This document shows, one piece after another, positions 24,362 to 36,265 of a stretch of 64,000 nt of DNA (position 1 is its first letter; each line of letters starts with the position of its first letter). The DNA lies in the NCBI GenBank assembly GCA_958510825.1, contig OY294045.1, positions 10,033,916 through 10,097,915 on the forward strand, read 5' to 3'. The DNA is from Brachypterus glaber. Lineage: Eukaryota; Arthropoda; Insecta; Coleoptera; Kateretidae. Made by a program: the position numbers and the translations under genes. The notes under the pieces are model-generated. The model searched no databases, was not told where the DNA came from, and saw only the letters and a program-made list of their open reading frames with translations.

Positions 24362-26562
24362 CGTGCAAAAACCTATTTAATTCAAAGTTTTTACTTAATT
24401 GAACTTGAATACGTTCTTACTTAGTATATAGTCCATAAGGGGTTAAAAAAAAACTAAATGAAAGATGGAAAGTAGTATTAAAAAATTCTTAAAATAATTA
24501 ATAATAGTACTAATACTAATTTCTTGGAAACAAGTACTGAATAAACCTAGATTTTTTTAAAATTAGTTAAGTATTTTTGTACTTGTAACAAGTATATAAT
24601 ACAAATATCATAAATACTTCAGAATATTATTAGATTTAGAGTTATGTCGATAAAAAAACAAACCTCCCGGATAGCAATTATCTGAAAAGTTTCTCTGTTG
24701 CAATTAAAAAGATTCATCGGCTTAAAACTAATGTTATTTTTATTGATATTACGTACACTTTTAGTTCAGTGCACCCAACTAAAGCCATATAAAACGGTCT
24801 TCACATGACTGTAAATAATAAAAAATAAATAAATCTTAACGCTAACATAAAAATATGTTTTTACAAAATGACAGCAAATTTACCGGAAGTCGTGCAGTAA
24901 GTTTTTCTCGAGAAATAAATTAAATAGAGGCAAGTGATATGATTATATTTGTGTTTTTACTTACGCCAAAAAAAGCCTTGTTTTTTGATAGAGTTAATGT
25001 TTTTATCAAAATCAGTAGAATTATTTCTTTCGTATAACTGTTATAATATGGTTGGGACACTCATTTCTTGAATTATTGTGTATAAAGCATCTGAAGGACG
25101 TATAAAAGGCTATTTTTTTCATGCTTGCTAAGACTTTTTTTAACAATTATTAGACAGTCACTACCAACCAACCAATAAAAAATTTTGATTAGGAAACTGT
25201 AGAAGAAGAAGTAAAAGACATTAGCTTCAAATAAAAAACAACAACTATGCTGATTTAGTACTTTTTGAGTTAACTAAAAAAATGACAAGTTTCAGCAAAA
25301 TACTGATATCTCCTAAACAGAAGTAAAAATTTAAAAAAATAAAAAAGAAAATATTTATTAAAAGTGCGACAATAAGAGAAACTTAAAATTTTGATAAACA
25401 ATTGCAGTGACGTACAATGCAAGTCCTAGAAAATAGGAAAAAAAACAGAGTTATACATTTTTTGTTGCTGTTAATACAAAAATACTTTTTTAAATCATTC
25501 TTAATACAAACAAATGTAGAGAGCTTTAAAACAAAAAAAGGAATCAGTCAAATCCATTAATTATTTTTCGAAATATTTGAATTTAAAAAATGGCAATTTT
25601 TTTAGGTGTCCGGAATTTAAAGTCCGGCAGTGTAATTAAAAATGAAAAATTAAGTAAAAGTGTCCTACCCTTAACAATAGAAATACTCAGAATTGCATAA
25701 AGTAAGACAGCTTAATTGCAACACAACCAAAGTCCTTTTTTTGCGTAAATAGACATATTTATCTACAGAAACACAAATTCTAGTTCTCGGTCTACAGTTG
25801 AATAGTGGAATAAATATGTTTCGTAAAAGATTTCTAAGTGAATAGATATAATACATTTCGTTTCTTTTCCTGGTGTCGAAAAAGTTCCATTATGCAATTC
25901 TCCGACAATATCTATTAATCGTCAAAGATTGACGCGACGATATTAATAGGGAAGAAAAGACCTGCATGCAAATACAAAACACCGATACTAGGTTCTTGGG
26001 TTAAAAAATCTTTATTCGTATACGAGGGGAAAAAATACGGCTACCCGTGCGGTTTTTTTTTTCATCAATAACAAAAAATAATAAAAAATCCTTAAAAAAA
26101 ATAAAAAAAAAAAACGTTTTTAAAAAGCACTTTAAACCTTTTATAGAAATAATGTTGATCATGCGACCAATTTTTTTATTTAATTTGTATCTTTCTCATT
26201 TCTAGTTACTTCGCAGCTACATATTGATAGGAAATAAAGTATTTAGCAACTTAAAAATGGCGCCAAAATATCTATATGGGCTTTTGTACCCTATCATAAA
26301 TTAGGACGGCTGTAAAAGTTCCTTATTTATTTATGAAAGGTCATAGAAATAAAGATAAGACAAACTCATTTATGACACAAATGTTGTATTTCGAAAATAC
26401 TCTGTCTATGGCTTAAACCAAATTTCAACTAAAATGTCATTTCGCGTCCGCCTTAGGGATTTAAAAAAGCGCGTCCGCTAGAGGGTTATTTTCTTTAAAA
26501 GTACAAAACTATGTAAACGTAGAATCTTAGATTTAGAATCTTAGACTAAGATAGTTAAGAAC
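24362..26562. other. gene-free stretch
   Basis: Over 2 kb of AT-rich DNA with simple A-runs. Frames such as 25671-25856 have no family resemblance. I see no element termini. Confidence 0.45.
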
Positions 26563-26801
26563 TTATAAACTTTTTTTATACTCCTCGTAGTCAAAGACCT
26601 TTATCGTTGTCTGGTGAGAGGGTTTTGTTTTCACACTTCGTACAATGAGAATACCTATAGAGATGACATCAGGTGTGGCAACGTGCGGGACTAAAATGTG
26701 CGACTTGAACTTTCGAGACCTCGACTGTTTTTTACGAGTCGGCTCCGATGTTGAGTCGAGACGATGCAAAACTAACTTCTTGAACCTCACACCAGTCTGG
26801 A
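26563..26801 (-). CDS. candidate isolated terminal exon, unknown protein
   Basis: On the minus strand an acceptor-like CTAACAGTATTCCAG precedes an open frame of about 78 codons that ends in TAA. Base composition is clearly less AT-rich than the surroundings. The peptide is basic at its start (TRKKQSRSRKFKS), hydrophobic in the middle (VISIGILIV) and ends KVFDYEEYKKSL, with no low-complexity bias. I do not recognise the family. It could be the last coding exon of a host gene whose other exons lie outside the window, or a remnant of a transposon protein. No polyadenylation signal is obvious downstream. Confidence 0.3.
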
Positions 26802-27035
26802 ATACTGTTAGATAAATATTGTCTCAAGTGTTTTCAGATTAGGATCATAGCAGAATCTTTGTGTTTTATGAGGGAGTTATGTCTCACATTTTTATATCAC
26901 ATTAATCACTTATCGACTTGTAAGTTTTGAAACCTCGTATCTCAAAAAATCAGTTTTTGATTAATAATCAACTATGTACTTGATGACTGGTAACTATACG
27001 AAATCCAATTTATTACTCAAATATAATTAATTATA

Positions 27036-27814
27036 CAGGGTGTCTCAACGAAGCCGACTCGGTCGATATATAGTAAAGTATCCACTTTAGAGAAAAACTT
27101 TAAAAGGAAAAGTTGTATGGTTTTAAAAAAGGCACATTCTAAAAATATTTTGAAATATACAGGATGGTCCTCCTTGGGTGGGTAACATCTGACTTAATTT
27201 TTTTAAATGGAATGGTATATATTTCATTATGTCATCTTACGTATCGTAAAAAAAACCTTTATTTTAATATCATATTATATGGGTCTATTGTTTATAGTTT
27301 TTGAGAAATGTTTTTTTTGAGAAAAATGCATTTTTAGTGATGAGATAAAATCTGCTTCAATTTCTTTACTTTTTGTCAAAGATTAATAAAATTTTCCAAA
27401 CTTATCTTAAAAGGGTGTATCTAATTACTTTATGTACAAATAAAATGTTTTATACAGGGCGTTCAAAATTAATATTCAAACTTTTGGATTTTCAAAAATA
27501 AGAGAATCATTTTTTTTTAAATGGAATCTATATTTTTTATTTGCTTATTAAATGTAGAATAGAATTCTACATTTAATAAGATAGCATTCTATTAAAAAAA
27601 AATTGATTTTTTTATTTTTGAGCCCTGTATAGAACATTATGCTATTAAAATAAAGGTATTTTTATGACAAGTAAGATGACATAATAAAAAATATAACATT
27701 TCATTTATGTGAATGTGCCTTCTTTAAAACCATACAACTTTTCCCTTTAAAGTTTTTCTCTAAAGTGGATACTTTCCTATATATCGACCGAGTCGGCTTC
27801 GTTGAGACACCCTA
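27036..27814. mobile_element. CAGGGTG-type foldback, 0.8 kb
   Basis: CAGGGTGTCTCAACGAAGCC at the left and GGCTTCGTTGAGACACCCTA at the right, with TA on each side, head inverted arms. The arms share CCGACTCGGTCGATATATAG, AGTATCCACTTTAG and CATACAACTTTTCC. The tip is a perfect palindrome around AGAATTCT (27545-27583). Confidence 0.85.
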
Positions 27815-27970
27815 TATATAACGTTATAACGTAACTTAAAAACGATTTAGAATAGTAAAAGATAACGATTCAATTGGAGTCTACTTCTCTTATGTAACAA
27901 TTTATTATTTTTACACCCCTTTATTGGAACAAAGATTGATAATTTTTTTATCTTAAGATTTTTTTATTAA

Positions 27971-28483
27971 CCTTTACCTGGCACACCTCCCCTGAGTAAC
28001 ATACCTGGCACTGTGGGGTTCGTACGAACCCTAGTGACAAATATCCTTGTAAAACTTGAAATATTGATTATTTTTTTTTAGAAAAAATCAGAGATCATCT
28101 TCAGATACCCCTTTAAAGGGTGGAATAGTCAGAGTTTAGAAAAATCAAGATCAGCGTTCAGAAAAAATTCGGAAACTTGAAAAACTTGAAAAAAAACGTT
28201 TTTTACAAAAAAATTCATAACTTTTTTGTTTTTTGATAAAAAAGGCTAAAATTTTAGGTGTGTCTTCTTCTATTATATCACTATAAAGAAAAAATATTAG
28301 TTTTCATGGGTCTTCCACAGACAAACTGAACCGTCGCAGCGCTATCCTAGTGGCATAGGTATAAAAGTGTACCCCTTGACTACCGATAGATGTCGTTACG
28401 AGTTTAGATTTCGAAGATTTAGATATCGAAAATCGACGAAAAACAGCGTGGGGTTCGTACGTACCCCCTGTGCCAGGTAAGGG
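27971..28483. mobile_element. piggyBac-like MITE with TTAA duplication
   Basis: TTAA at 27967-27970 and 28484-28487 bounds ends CCTTTACCTGGCACA and TGTGCCAGGTAAGGG. A subterminal GGGGTTCGTACG occurs near both ends. These are classical piggyBac-type features: TTAA site, CCYTT start, subterminal repeat. The 513-base interior has no transposase. Confidence 0.85.
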
Positions 28484-28603
28484 TTAAAATGAGTTTTTTC
28501 TGACATTTTAGTGATCAAAATGAAAATAAAGAAAAAATATCATTGTCTCTATCGTTAAATTACTCCAAACGCTACTCATGGAGATAAAACCTACCCAACT
28601 AGT

Positions 28604-29265
28604 GTTATAACCACGGGTCGTAGCGAAGTAGCCATTATCGGGGGGATGCAAAAATTAGTATTTAAAAAGATTTTTTTTCAAGTAAATGGTGTCTAAACTA
28701 TTATTCGCCAAGCGGAATGTCATGTCGACGCTGTTAATACTCAGTGAGTCACTTGGTCATGGTCCATGACTCATTTAGAAAGACTTTAATTTTTTTTTTT
28801 TGAAAATTGCTTCCCTTTTCAAAAAACGAATAATTAATAAAAAAAACACAATATTTTTATATTAACTATTCGTTTTTTGAAAAGAGAACCAATTTTCAAG
28901 AAACAAAATTAAGTCCTTCTCCATGAGTCATGGACCATGACACTGAGTATTAACAGCGTCGACATGACATTCCGCTTGGTAAATAATAGTTTAAAGTGTT
29001 TATTTACTTGAAATTTGGCAAAGGCGATAAGTGAAACGGAAAATCCCTAGAAACTGGTTCGAAAGTCAGTATAATCCGGTGGTTCCCTCTACTACTAGCC
29101 CACACAAGTCCTGGACTTAGGGGATGCTTAATTAAGTAGAATAGTACGAGGTTAAACAAATAAACAAACAAACAAAAAAACAAAAACTTGAAAAAAAATT
29201 TTTTTAAATACTAATTTTTGCATCCCCCCGGTAATGGCTACCTCGATCCGACCCGTGGTTATAAC
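28604..29265. mobile_element. foldback element with inserted segment in right arm
   Basis: TTATAACCACGGGTCG and CGACCCGTGGTTATAA head the arms. Inner blocks include GGAATGTCATGTCGACGC / GCGTCGACATGACATTCC and CATGGTCCATGACTCAT / ATGAGTCATGGACCATG. The right arm is interrupted at about 28999-29195 by unrelated DNA. No clear target duplication. Confidence 0.75.
28999..29195 (+). repeat. insertion with (AAAC)n-rich tail
   Basis: This segment has no counterpart in the left arm and ends AAACAAATAAACAAACAAAC. An A-rich tail after unrelated sequence suggests a retroposed fragment such as a SINE or LINE 3' end. A GGTTCGAAAGTC stretch resembles a B box, but no A box was seen. Weak. Confidence 0.3.
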
Positions 29266-30116
29266 ATTATAGGGTAAATTCAACTGAATTTATCCAGTTT
29301 TATTTTAAGTTGTAATTTTGAATCTACTTAATTTTCAGTTTTTGAGAAATCTACCACGTAAGACTACTAACTAACTAACTAACTTTATAAACAGTTGACC
29401 TGTAAATGGACGTTTCTTTTAAGTTTAAAAACATAATTTTGAAATTAAATTAAAACTGTATTTTTAAACATTTAATATAAAATGTATGTATATTTTAATT
29501 TATCTAATTTTTAAAGAGAAACGAAAATCCTTATCAAGACTAACATGTTTTTTGTCAATCATTTAATGGCTGGTATATTTATTTGGATCTTATCTAATAA
29601 AACAGGATTTACTATTTAAAGAATTAGTGTTCCTCATTAGGCAAGAAATGTTAAGCTTAGCAGCAAAAAATATAAACTCATTCATTTTCATTGACAGATA
29701 CATTTAAAGAATTGCTAGTAATGAATACTTGCAAAGTTCAGTGGCGTACACTATCAGAAATATATTGAATATTTAAAAATGATTAAAATATTCAGACAAA
29801 AAAGAATATCATTTTAATAGTTAATGTTGGGATAAATGACAAAAATATATTTTTGTTTAAAAAAGTTTAAAATGATGAAAAGAAATGATGAAAACCTAAA
29901 TTCTAGATTTAATTTATTAATATTCAACAAGTAAATATAAAAAAATCGTCAAAACCCATTTAATTATCACAAATTTGGCAACAGCGCATCACTTAACACA
30001 CGCAATTATTAGCGCGATTATTAAATTATTCTTTATGGCGCCCTTACTCGCGATTTTGCCATAACTTGCATTTCTCTATGTAAGAATTTGCAATTTAAAA
30101 AAAAAAACCTAAATAA
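29266..30116. other. gene-free stretch
   Basis: AT-rich, with a short (ACTA)n run near 29364-29384. No gene signal. Confidence 0.5.
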
Positions 30117-30595
30117 TAGTATATTCTATAACTAGTATGGAATAGACAATATTCCGCGCGAGCGGAAAGTTTGTCATACGAGCTGGCAGGCGACTATGAC
30201 GGTCCCGCGAGCGCGGAATGACATTTCCATACGTGTTGTAGACTATACTTTTTCTTCGACTGCAAATATGAAACACTGTATGGCTTTAAACTGCGGACAA
30301 GATTAAAAATAATGTTTTTTGTGACTCTCCATTGTAAATGCAACAAAACACATATTTTTAAATAAAGCAATTAATTTTATTTAATAATTTTGTTAAATGA
30401 GTACTTAAAAAAGATTTTTATTTAATTTTAGCCCATATTTACAAATTATAATGCAAAAGTTGAAGGTTATGTCAGATGGTTGTGACAGATATCAGGTTTA
30501 AATATTTAACAATAGATGGAGCACTATAAAAAACTGGTCAAATATTAAGAAAAACTAATAAACATTATATAATTTTGACGCAAAACTTTTTTTTT
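30117..30595 (+). repeat. dispersed repeat R62, partial copy
   Basis: The copy starts TAGTATATTCTATAACTAGT and follows the fuller copy at 62699-63405 until about GACGCAAAACTTT. A reverse copy lies at 48018-48996. It opens with the 30118-30248 palindrome. A shared frame around LKPYS.SYLQSKKKYS appears in all three copies but lacks an ATG in at least two, so it is not a gene. Confidence 0.8.
30118..30248. repeat. palindrome of the ACTAGT/ACGTGT class
   Basis: AGTATATTCTATAACTAGTA and TACGTGTTGTAGACTATACT form the outer arms. TTCCGCGCGAGCGG and CCCGCGAGCGCGGAA form the GC-rich inner part, with a CTGGCAGGCGACTATGACGG tip. The same structure heads the 62699 copy. Confidence 0.75.
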
Positions 30596-30714
30596 ACTTC
30601 TTTGGTTAGGGTTAACACATTTTTAACTTGTACAAATTTTCACGGACAAAGCATTTTTAGCAACTAGGCCATTATGACCTGGCTTATAGCCTCCCCACCC
30701 TTACTACTACTACT

Positions 30715-30837
30715 AACCAGGGCCGTAGCGAAGAAGATTTTGTTGGGGGGAGAAGGTCAAAAATCAACTTTTTTACTCGACAAAAAAGTTAATGAGTAAA
30801 AAATAAAATAAAAGAAAGGTCCTGGTTACGCTACTGG
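30715..30837. repeat. short CCAGGGCCGTAGC-ended element
   Basis: ACCAGGGCCGTAGCGAAG on the left faces TCCTGGTTACGCTACTGG on the right, about 120 bases apart. GCCGTAGCGAAG is shared with the arm of 28604-29265 (GGGTCGTAGCGAAG), so it may be a small relative. Confidence 0.4.
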
Positions 30838-31145
30838 CATAATCTTTCAAAAAAATCACATGAAACGTTTTTCCAATTCGAGCCTGACCCAGAGAGAAAG
30901 CAATTAGCGTGGTGCTTGTCTTCGAAGTTGACAAGAACTAGTTTTCCATTAGTTTTCGCAATGTTGAAATAGAGTTATTCGTAAAACCGATTTGATTAGT
31001 TAAGTATAATGTTTATGTTGCTAAAGGAAACCACTTGAACGGAATAGGCTGTTTATTTTTGCGCGACACCTAAGCCACACAATTTTCTATTAGGTATAAA
31101 ATATAAAATCAAAGCGCTAAGTACTTTCTGTTTTTCTCCTTCCAA

Positions 31146-32695
31146 CACGGTAGGTTGGAAACATGATTAATGGGACACTTTTCTGGGCGAGTCCATCATT
31201 GAAAACTTCCCCAAACTGTTCTAGGTAAAATTCAATGCTAAAAGTTCACCGTCCAGCAAACAGATGTCACTACTATTAAAAACAAAAGTTCTAGCCTTTG
31301 TGAACAGATGGCTTTTTTAATATACAGTTTGCCTGTAATCTGAGTGCAACAATTTTAGTACTGAATACATATTATTACCTAATATGTTTAACTGCATAAT
31401 ATAAAATTAAATTAGGGTTAAAATAAATAAGGTAAATATAAATAGTTTTTATTGCTTATATTGGCTACTCTGATTACTTTGTCTTTCTTACTTTGTCTAA
31501 ACTGCTAAAAACTGTTAGAAAGAGATAGTACTGTAGAACTAATTTTGACGGTCTTTGTCGTCAAGAATTTATCATATTGAAAAGTGCTTGCCCATGGGAT
31601 TTTTCGCTTGAATATTGATCCCTGATGGCTTACGAACATTTTAAGACCAAATTTAAAATAATCGCCGAACGCCTTTTTAAATTAAGATGATTTTTGTGTG
31701 TTTTCTATCAGTAAATCAGAATATTTTTTGCACACCGTTATTGCTGGTGATTTTTCTGTATCTAATTTTGTTTTAATTTTGCATTTTTTTGTTCAATTTG
31801 GATTTAAGAAATTTAACGCATAATATAAAATTAAATTAGGGTTAAAATAAATAAGGTAAATATAAATAGTTTTTATTGCTTATATTGGCTACTCTGATTA
31901 CTTTGTCTTTCTTACTTTGTCTAAACTGCTAAAAACTGTTAGAAAGAGATAGTACTGTAGAACTAATTTTGACGGTCTTTGTCGTCAAGAATTTATCATA
32001 TTGAAAAGTGCTTGCCCATGGGATTTTTCGCTTGATTATTGATCCCTGATGGCTTACGAACATTTTAAGACCAAATTTAAAATAATCGCCGAACGCCTTT
32101 TTAAATTAAGATGATTTTTGTGTGTTTTCTATCAGTAAATCAGAATATTTTTTGCACACCGTTATTGCTGGTGATTTTTCTGTATCTAATTTTGTTTTAA
32201 TTTTGCATTTTTTTGTTCAATTTGGATTTAAGAAGGTATAAGAATAATTTTAAAGTCAATTTTTTATTTTTTATCTAAAATGCGTGAATAAAACTGGACT
32301 TTACAGGTTTTATAATTTTTTTATTTAAAAACGACTTTCAACTTTTAAAAATTAAAAATTATAAAACCTGTAAAGTCCAGTTTTATTCACGCATTTTAGA
32401 TAAAATATAAAAAATTGACTTTAAAATTATGCGTTAAACTTCTTAAATCCAGATTGAAAAAAAAAAACTGCAAATTTAAAACAAAATTAGATACAGAAAA
32501 ACACCAGCAAAAACGGCGTGCAAAAAATATTCAAATTTACTGATAGAAAAACACAAAAATCAACTTAATTTAAAAAGGCGTCCGACGATTATTTTAAAAG
32601 TCTTAAAATATTCGTAAGACATCAGGGTTCAATATTCAAGCAAAAAATCTCATGGGCAAGCACTTTTCAATTAATCTTGTTTCCAACCTACCGTG
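31146..32695. mobile_element. complex foldback with CCAA 4-base duplication
   Basis: The terminal inverted repeats CACGGTAGGTTGGAAACA and TGTTTCCAACCTACCGTG (one mismatch) are bordered by CCAA at 31142-31145 and 32696-32699. The left arm contains a 424-base unit twice in tandem (31394-31817 and 31818 to about 32236). The right arm contains it once, inverted. The tip is a palindrome from GCGTGAATAAAACTGGAC to GTCCAGTTTTATTCACGC (32281-32396). No coding capacity. Confidence 0.8.
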
Positions 32696-32699
32696 CCAA

Positions 32700-33207
32700 G
32701 CGTGATTGACTTTATAAATAAAACTTTTGGAAAGTCTTTTCGAAAATCTCAATTTAATCTTCAGAAATAAACAGTTTTCTTAGTCTATTGGTGGTATATA
32801 GACTATTTTCAGGGGTAATATCATTAGTGATACTAGGTTAGGTGTCTGTGGTTTTTAACATAAATTTTACGAATAAGAATCCCATTGACGAAAATGCAAC
32901 GACTGCTTTATCAGGAGTTGCATTTTTCAAAAACTGGGATTAATACGAGTAAAATTTGTTTATTTTTTACCCGTTAGAATAACGATATGTTTATTGTTGT
33001 TGCAGTAAAGTTACAAATTTGAATGCAGTAAAAAATAAAATGTCTTAACGTTGCAATATTTGGTTCACCTACCTTATATTTGTCCAATTTTTCTTGGTGA
33101 AAAAATCTCGGAAATCCTTGTATAAATTTTTGAAAGTGGTTTTTGGTTTGGTTTTTAAAATTTTAAATAAAAAAATTTATTTAATACTGTCTTAGATAAT
33201 TTATTTA
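32700..33207. other. gene-free stretch
   Basis: AT-rich DNA with nothing recognisable. Confidence 0.5.
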
Positions 33208-34791
33208 GTCCAGTCAAATAATAAAAGTAAACTGCAGTAAATGTACACGGGCTGATACTTTAAAGGGTAGTAGTGGATGGTAACAGAACACTTCTGTTAG
33301 TTTTTCACCGGATGATTTGCGTAAGGGTTGTCCGCTATCTTGAATTTTAGGGGTAAGTTGTTTAATATACATCTTACGATAAAAATGCATATAACCAATT
33401 TAGTTAAGGAGGAAATTTCCAACAATTTTTATTTGGATCATTTTTTTAAATATATTAATAACAATCGAGTTAATTTAAAAAGAGCCATGTTGGAGGTGAA
33501 ATTGGTTTTTTCCATTTTTCAGCCAAATTATTCACCGGACGATAAAAGGTATTTTTGTATGGTAATAGTAATAGTAATAGTAATATATATTTCATGTTAA
33601 TATACAATACGTATTTACATTCGTCACAAAAATAGATAATACAATAATGCTTAAAATAGATAGGTATAAAATAGTATTTTAACAATCATTTAAGACATTT
33701 TACATACAATACAAAAAATAAATACATTTTTAAATAAAATTGTGTTCTAGAAATTTATCAAAAGAATAAAAGGCATTTTGAATTAACAAAGATTTTACTT
33801 CTTTTTTAAAGCGAGAGAAATTTAAAATTTGGATACTAGATGGTAGTTTGTTAAAAAATAAAGGTGCATAATAACTCAAAGAGTCCCTAGATGTGTTAAT
33901 TCTGTGAAAATTTATTCTTATATTGGACCTATTGCGTGTACTATACTGATGAATACTTTCCTGTAAAATATATTCCGATTCATTCCTTTTTACATAACAA
34001 ACACATTCTAATATATATAAGCAAGGTAGTGTGATTATATTTAGTGCTGGAAATGTGTTTGAGACGTCGTCTCTATAGCCTTTTTTTAGCCAGTATACGT
34101 ATACATTTTCTTTGTAGAGAAAAAAGTATGTCTAAATGAGTAGTGTAACCCCAAACAAGGATTGCGTATCTACAGTGCGATTCAAAAAGTGCATAGTAGG
34201 CTATCGGCAATACTTCCATAGAGACAATATCTACAAGATTTCGAATGACAAAAAGACTACTAGATAATTTATTACTTAAATTTGTGACATGCTCCAACCA
34301 GTTTAATTTGGATTCTAATGTTACCCCCAACAGAGTGAAATTTATTTTTTGCGTTTTCTCATTATTTAATGATAGCTTGTTCGCCAAAAACCACTCCTGA
34401 GCCCTATCAAGTGTTTGGTTCATTTTTCTGTGAACAACTGCTGAATTATTACCCTTATGGTTATAAACGGCACAACTCTACTTTCAGCGCTTATTGTAAC
34501 CGTACCAAAATACTTGATTGAATATGAAAATTCATAAAATATAAAACTTCAAGAGCTAAAAGTTTGTTCATAACCACCTCCGATAAATAATTTGGCTGAA
34601 AACTCGCAAAAATCAATTTCATCCCCAAAATGGCCATTTTTGAATATTTATAACTCGATTGTTGTTAATATATTAAAAAATTGATCTGAACCAGAATTGG
34701 TATTCTGTTACTATCGACTACTCCTTTAAAATATCAGCCCGTGTACATTTATTGCAATTTAACATACGAATTTCTCGTTATTTGAACGGAC
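33208..34791. mobile_element. TA-flanked foldback carrying a retroelement insertion
   Basis: The ends GTCCAGTCAAATAA and TTATTTGAACGGAC are bordered by TA. AAATGTACACGGGCTGATA and its inverse follow just inside. The arms continue through ATTAATAACAATCGAGTTA / TAACTCGATTGTTGTTAAT and TTGGCTGAAAA. A non-LTR fragment (33564-34455) has landed between or inside the arms. Confidence 0.7.
33564..34455 (-). pseudogene. truncated, frameshifted non-LTR reverse transcriptase remnant
   Basis: On the minus strand a frame from 34423 to 34073 begins with MNQTLDRAQEWFLANKLSLN and contains LGVTLESKLNW and AILVWGY. It matches the region just after the catalytic FADD box of the 52.9 kb element. A +/-1 shift in an A7 run near 34075 moves the C-terminal part into another frame, ending around 33735. 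That part contains SYYAPLFFNKLPSSIQ, like NYYGPLLYNKLPPYIK in the relative. The catalytic palm is missing (5' truncation). A TATTAC-type repeat tail lies at 33564-33585, and TATGGT on both sides (33558-33563, 34456-34461) may be the target duplication. Inactive. Confidence 0.85.
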
Positions 34792-35072
34792 TAATTTTGA
34801 TTTCTGTCTTTTATTAGTCTAAAGAAGGAATGTTTCAGTGTAAGCAGAAACTTGGAAGGTAGCAATCGGCCTAGTCTTCCAAGTTGCTTCGATACATTCT
34901 ACTAATGAATCTAATTAACGTTTCCGCTGCTATAATTGTATTTGTCCGTACATCGGTAAAACCATCTGCCTCCAAGAAGGCAGCACCTCCTAGGAGATCT
35001 AGGAGGCATCACGAGCTCACGATTGTATGTTTACCGGCTTCATAATAGGAATCACGAGCATTTTGCCTTTAT
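34792..35072. other. gene-free stretch
   Basis: Contains small inverted repeats (CTTGGAAGGTAGCAATCGGCC / GGCCTAGTCTTCCAAG; AGGCAGCACCTCCTAGGAG) but no gene. Confidence 0.4.
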
Positions 35073-36000
35073 ACAGGGTGTCCAGGAGTCTGGTATACCT
35101 GGATTCGTTAGAAATGGTATCCGGTCTTTAGTTCGAAAAAAAAAAGTTCGCAAAAATAAGTTCGCAAAAAATAAAGGTCGCATGAAAATTAGTTCGCACG
35201 CGTTTAGTTCGCAATACATAATATCGCATAAAATTAAGTTAGCAAGATTTTTGTTCGCAAAAATTGTTTTCATGAAGGTCAATGTAGATATTTGTTTATT
35301 GAACCATTTTTTTGTATTGAGATAGGTACGTACGTGTTAAGTTAATTTTAATAAATGCAATTTCAGTACATAAAAGAAGCGATAATGTCTGTACGTTATA
35401 CAGTTCGCGGGAAAGGAATTTGGGGGTTCACGAAAATTTTATATATTTAAAAGAAAGAACAACAAAGAAAAGACAATTTGGAGATGTATTAAATAAAAAA
35501 ATGAAAAGTGCACAGGAAGTCACTTTAATTTTAGTTTTGGGTTGGTTTTAGATTTATTGTTTCGTTTTGGTTTGGGTTTGGGTGAGCCAATTTGGTTTGT
35601 TTTGTTTTGCGTCAGATGTAAAATGATTTGGATATTGTGCTGGTATTGGTTCATTTTTTTTTGGAATATTATTATGTAGAAAATATTGTATATATATTTT
35701 TTATTGTAAATTAATTAAAATATTATTAATAAATGAATATATATATTTTTTTAATTTTCATATTGTCGCTGCAATTTATAAATGGCCAATTTTTAACAAA
35801 ACTACTAAAAGAAACTGTAAAAATACATTCGCGAACTTTTGTTATGTTTTTGCTAACAAAGATTATGCGAACTAAAAGTTTGCGAACTAAAATTTTGCGA
35901 ACTAATTATGCGAACTTTTTGCTACGAACTTTTTTTTTTCGAACTAAAGACCGTGAGCCGTTAGAAATAAACGGGAATTTTGCTAGTCAGGGAAATATTT
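35073..36000. mobile_element. foldback with arrays of AGTTCGCA repeats in both arms
   Basis: The left side begins CAGGGTGTCCAGG, preceded by TA. GGTCTTTAGTTCGAAAAAAA (35123 region) is mirrored by TTTTTTTCGAACTAAAGACC (about 35938). Inside, the left arm has about eight spaced AGTTCGCA-like units and the right arm about eight TGCGAACT units. The middle third is GGTTTTGG/TTTGGG-rich and AT-rich sequence. Overlapping 76-103 codon frames in the arms translate the repeat and are not genes. The right outer end is degenerate. Confidence 0.65.
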
Positions 36001-36109
36001 CTGAAGGATTTCTGATTTTTTTTATTTTTTCTCATGATTCATAATAATTTACATTTTACCAACCGTGCTATCTCTCTTGTTTAATCGCCTATTTTTAACC
36101 TCCTATTTT

Positions 36110-36262
36110 TAACCTCCAAAAAGGAGGAGGTTATCAATTCGACGTGTGACTTTGTTTTTTTTTGTTTTGTTTTGTTCCCGCATAACTTTGGAACGATATA
36201 CGGAATTTGATGGAACTTTTTGCAACTTAAAGAGGGCATTCCTGAGGTGGTCCCTTTTTAAT
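36110..36262 (+). repeat. dispersed repeat, copy 2
   Basis: AACCTCCAAAAAGGAGGAGG, TTATCAATTCGACGTGTG and TTCCCGCATAACTTTGGAACG match 17127-17250 (reverse) and 63838-64000. It continues into TGAGGTGGTCCC and TTAATTTGAC, as the 63.8 kb copy does. Confidence 0.65.
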
Positions 36263-36265
36263 TTG

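Noticed and set aside
29052..29063. GGTTCGAAAGTC as a tRNA or SINE B box
   Set aside because: No A box or cloverleaf could be found upstream.
35023..35325. 100-codon basic frame near 35.1 kb
   Set aside because: It is the AGTTCGCA repeat array of the foldback arm read through.
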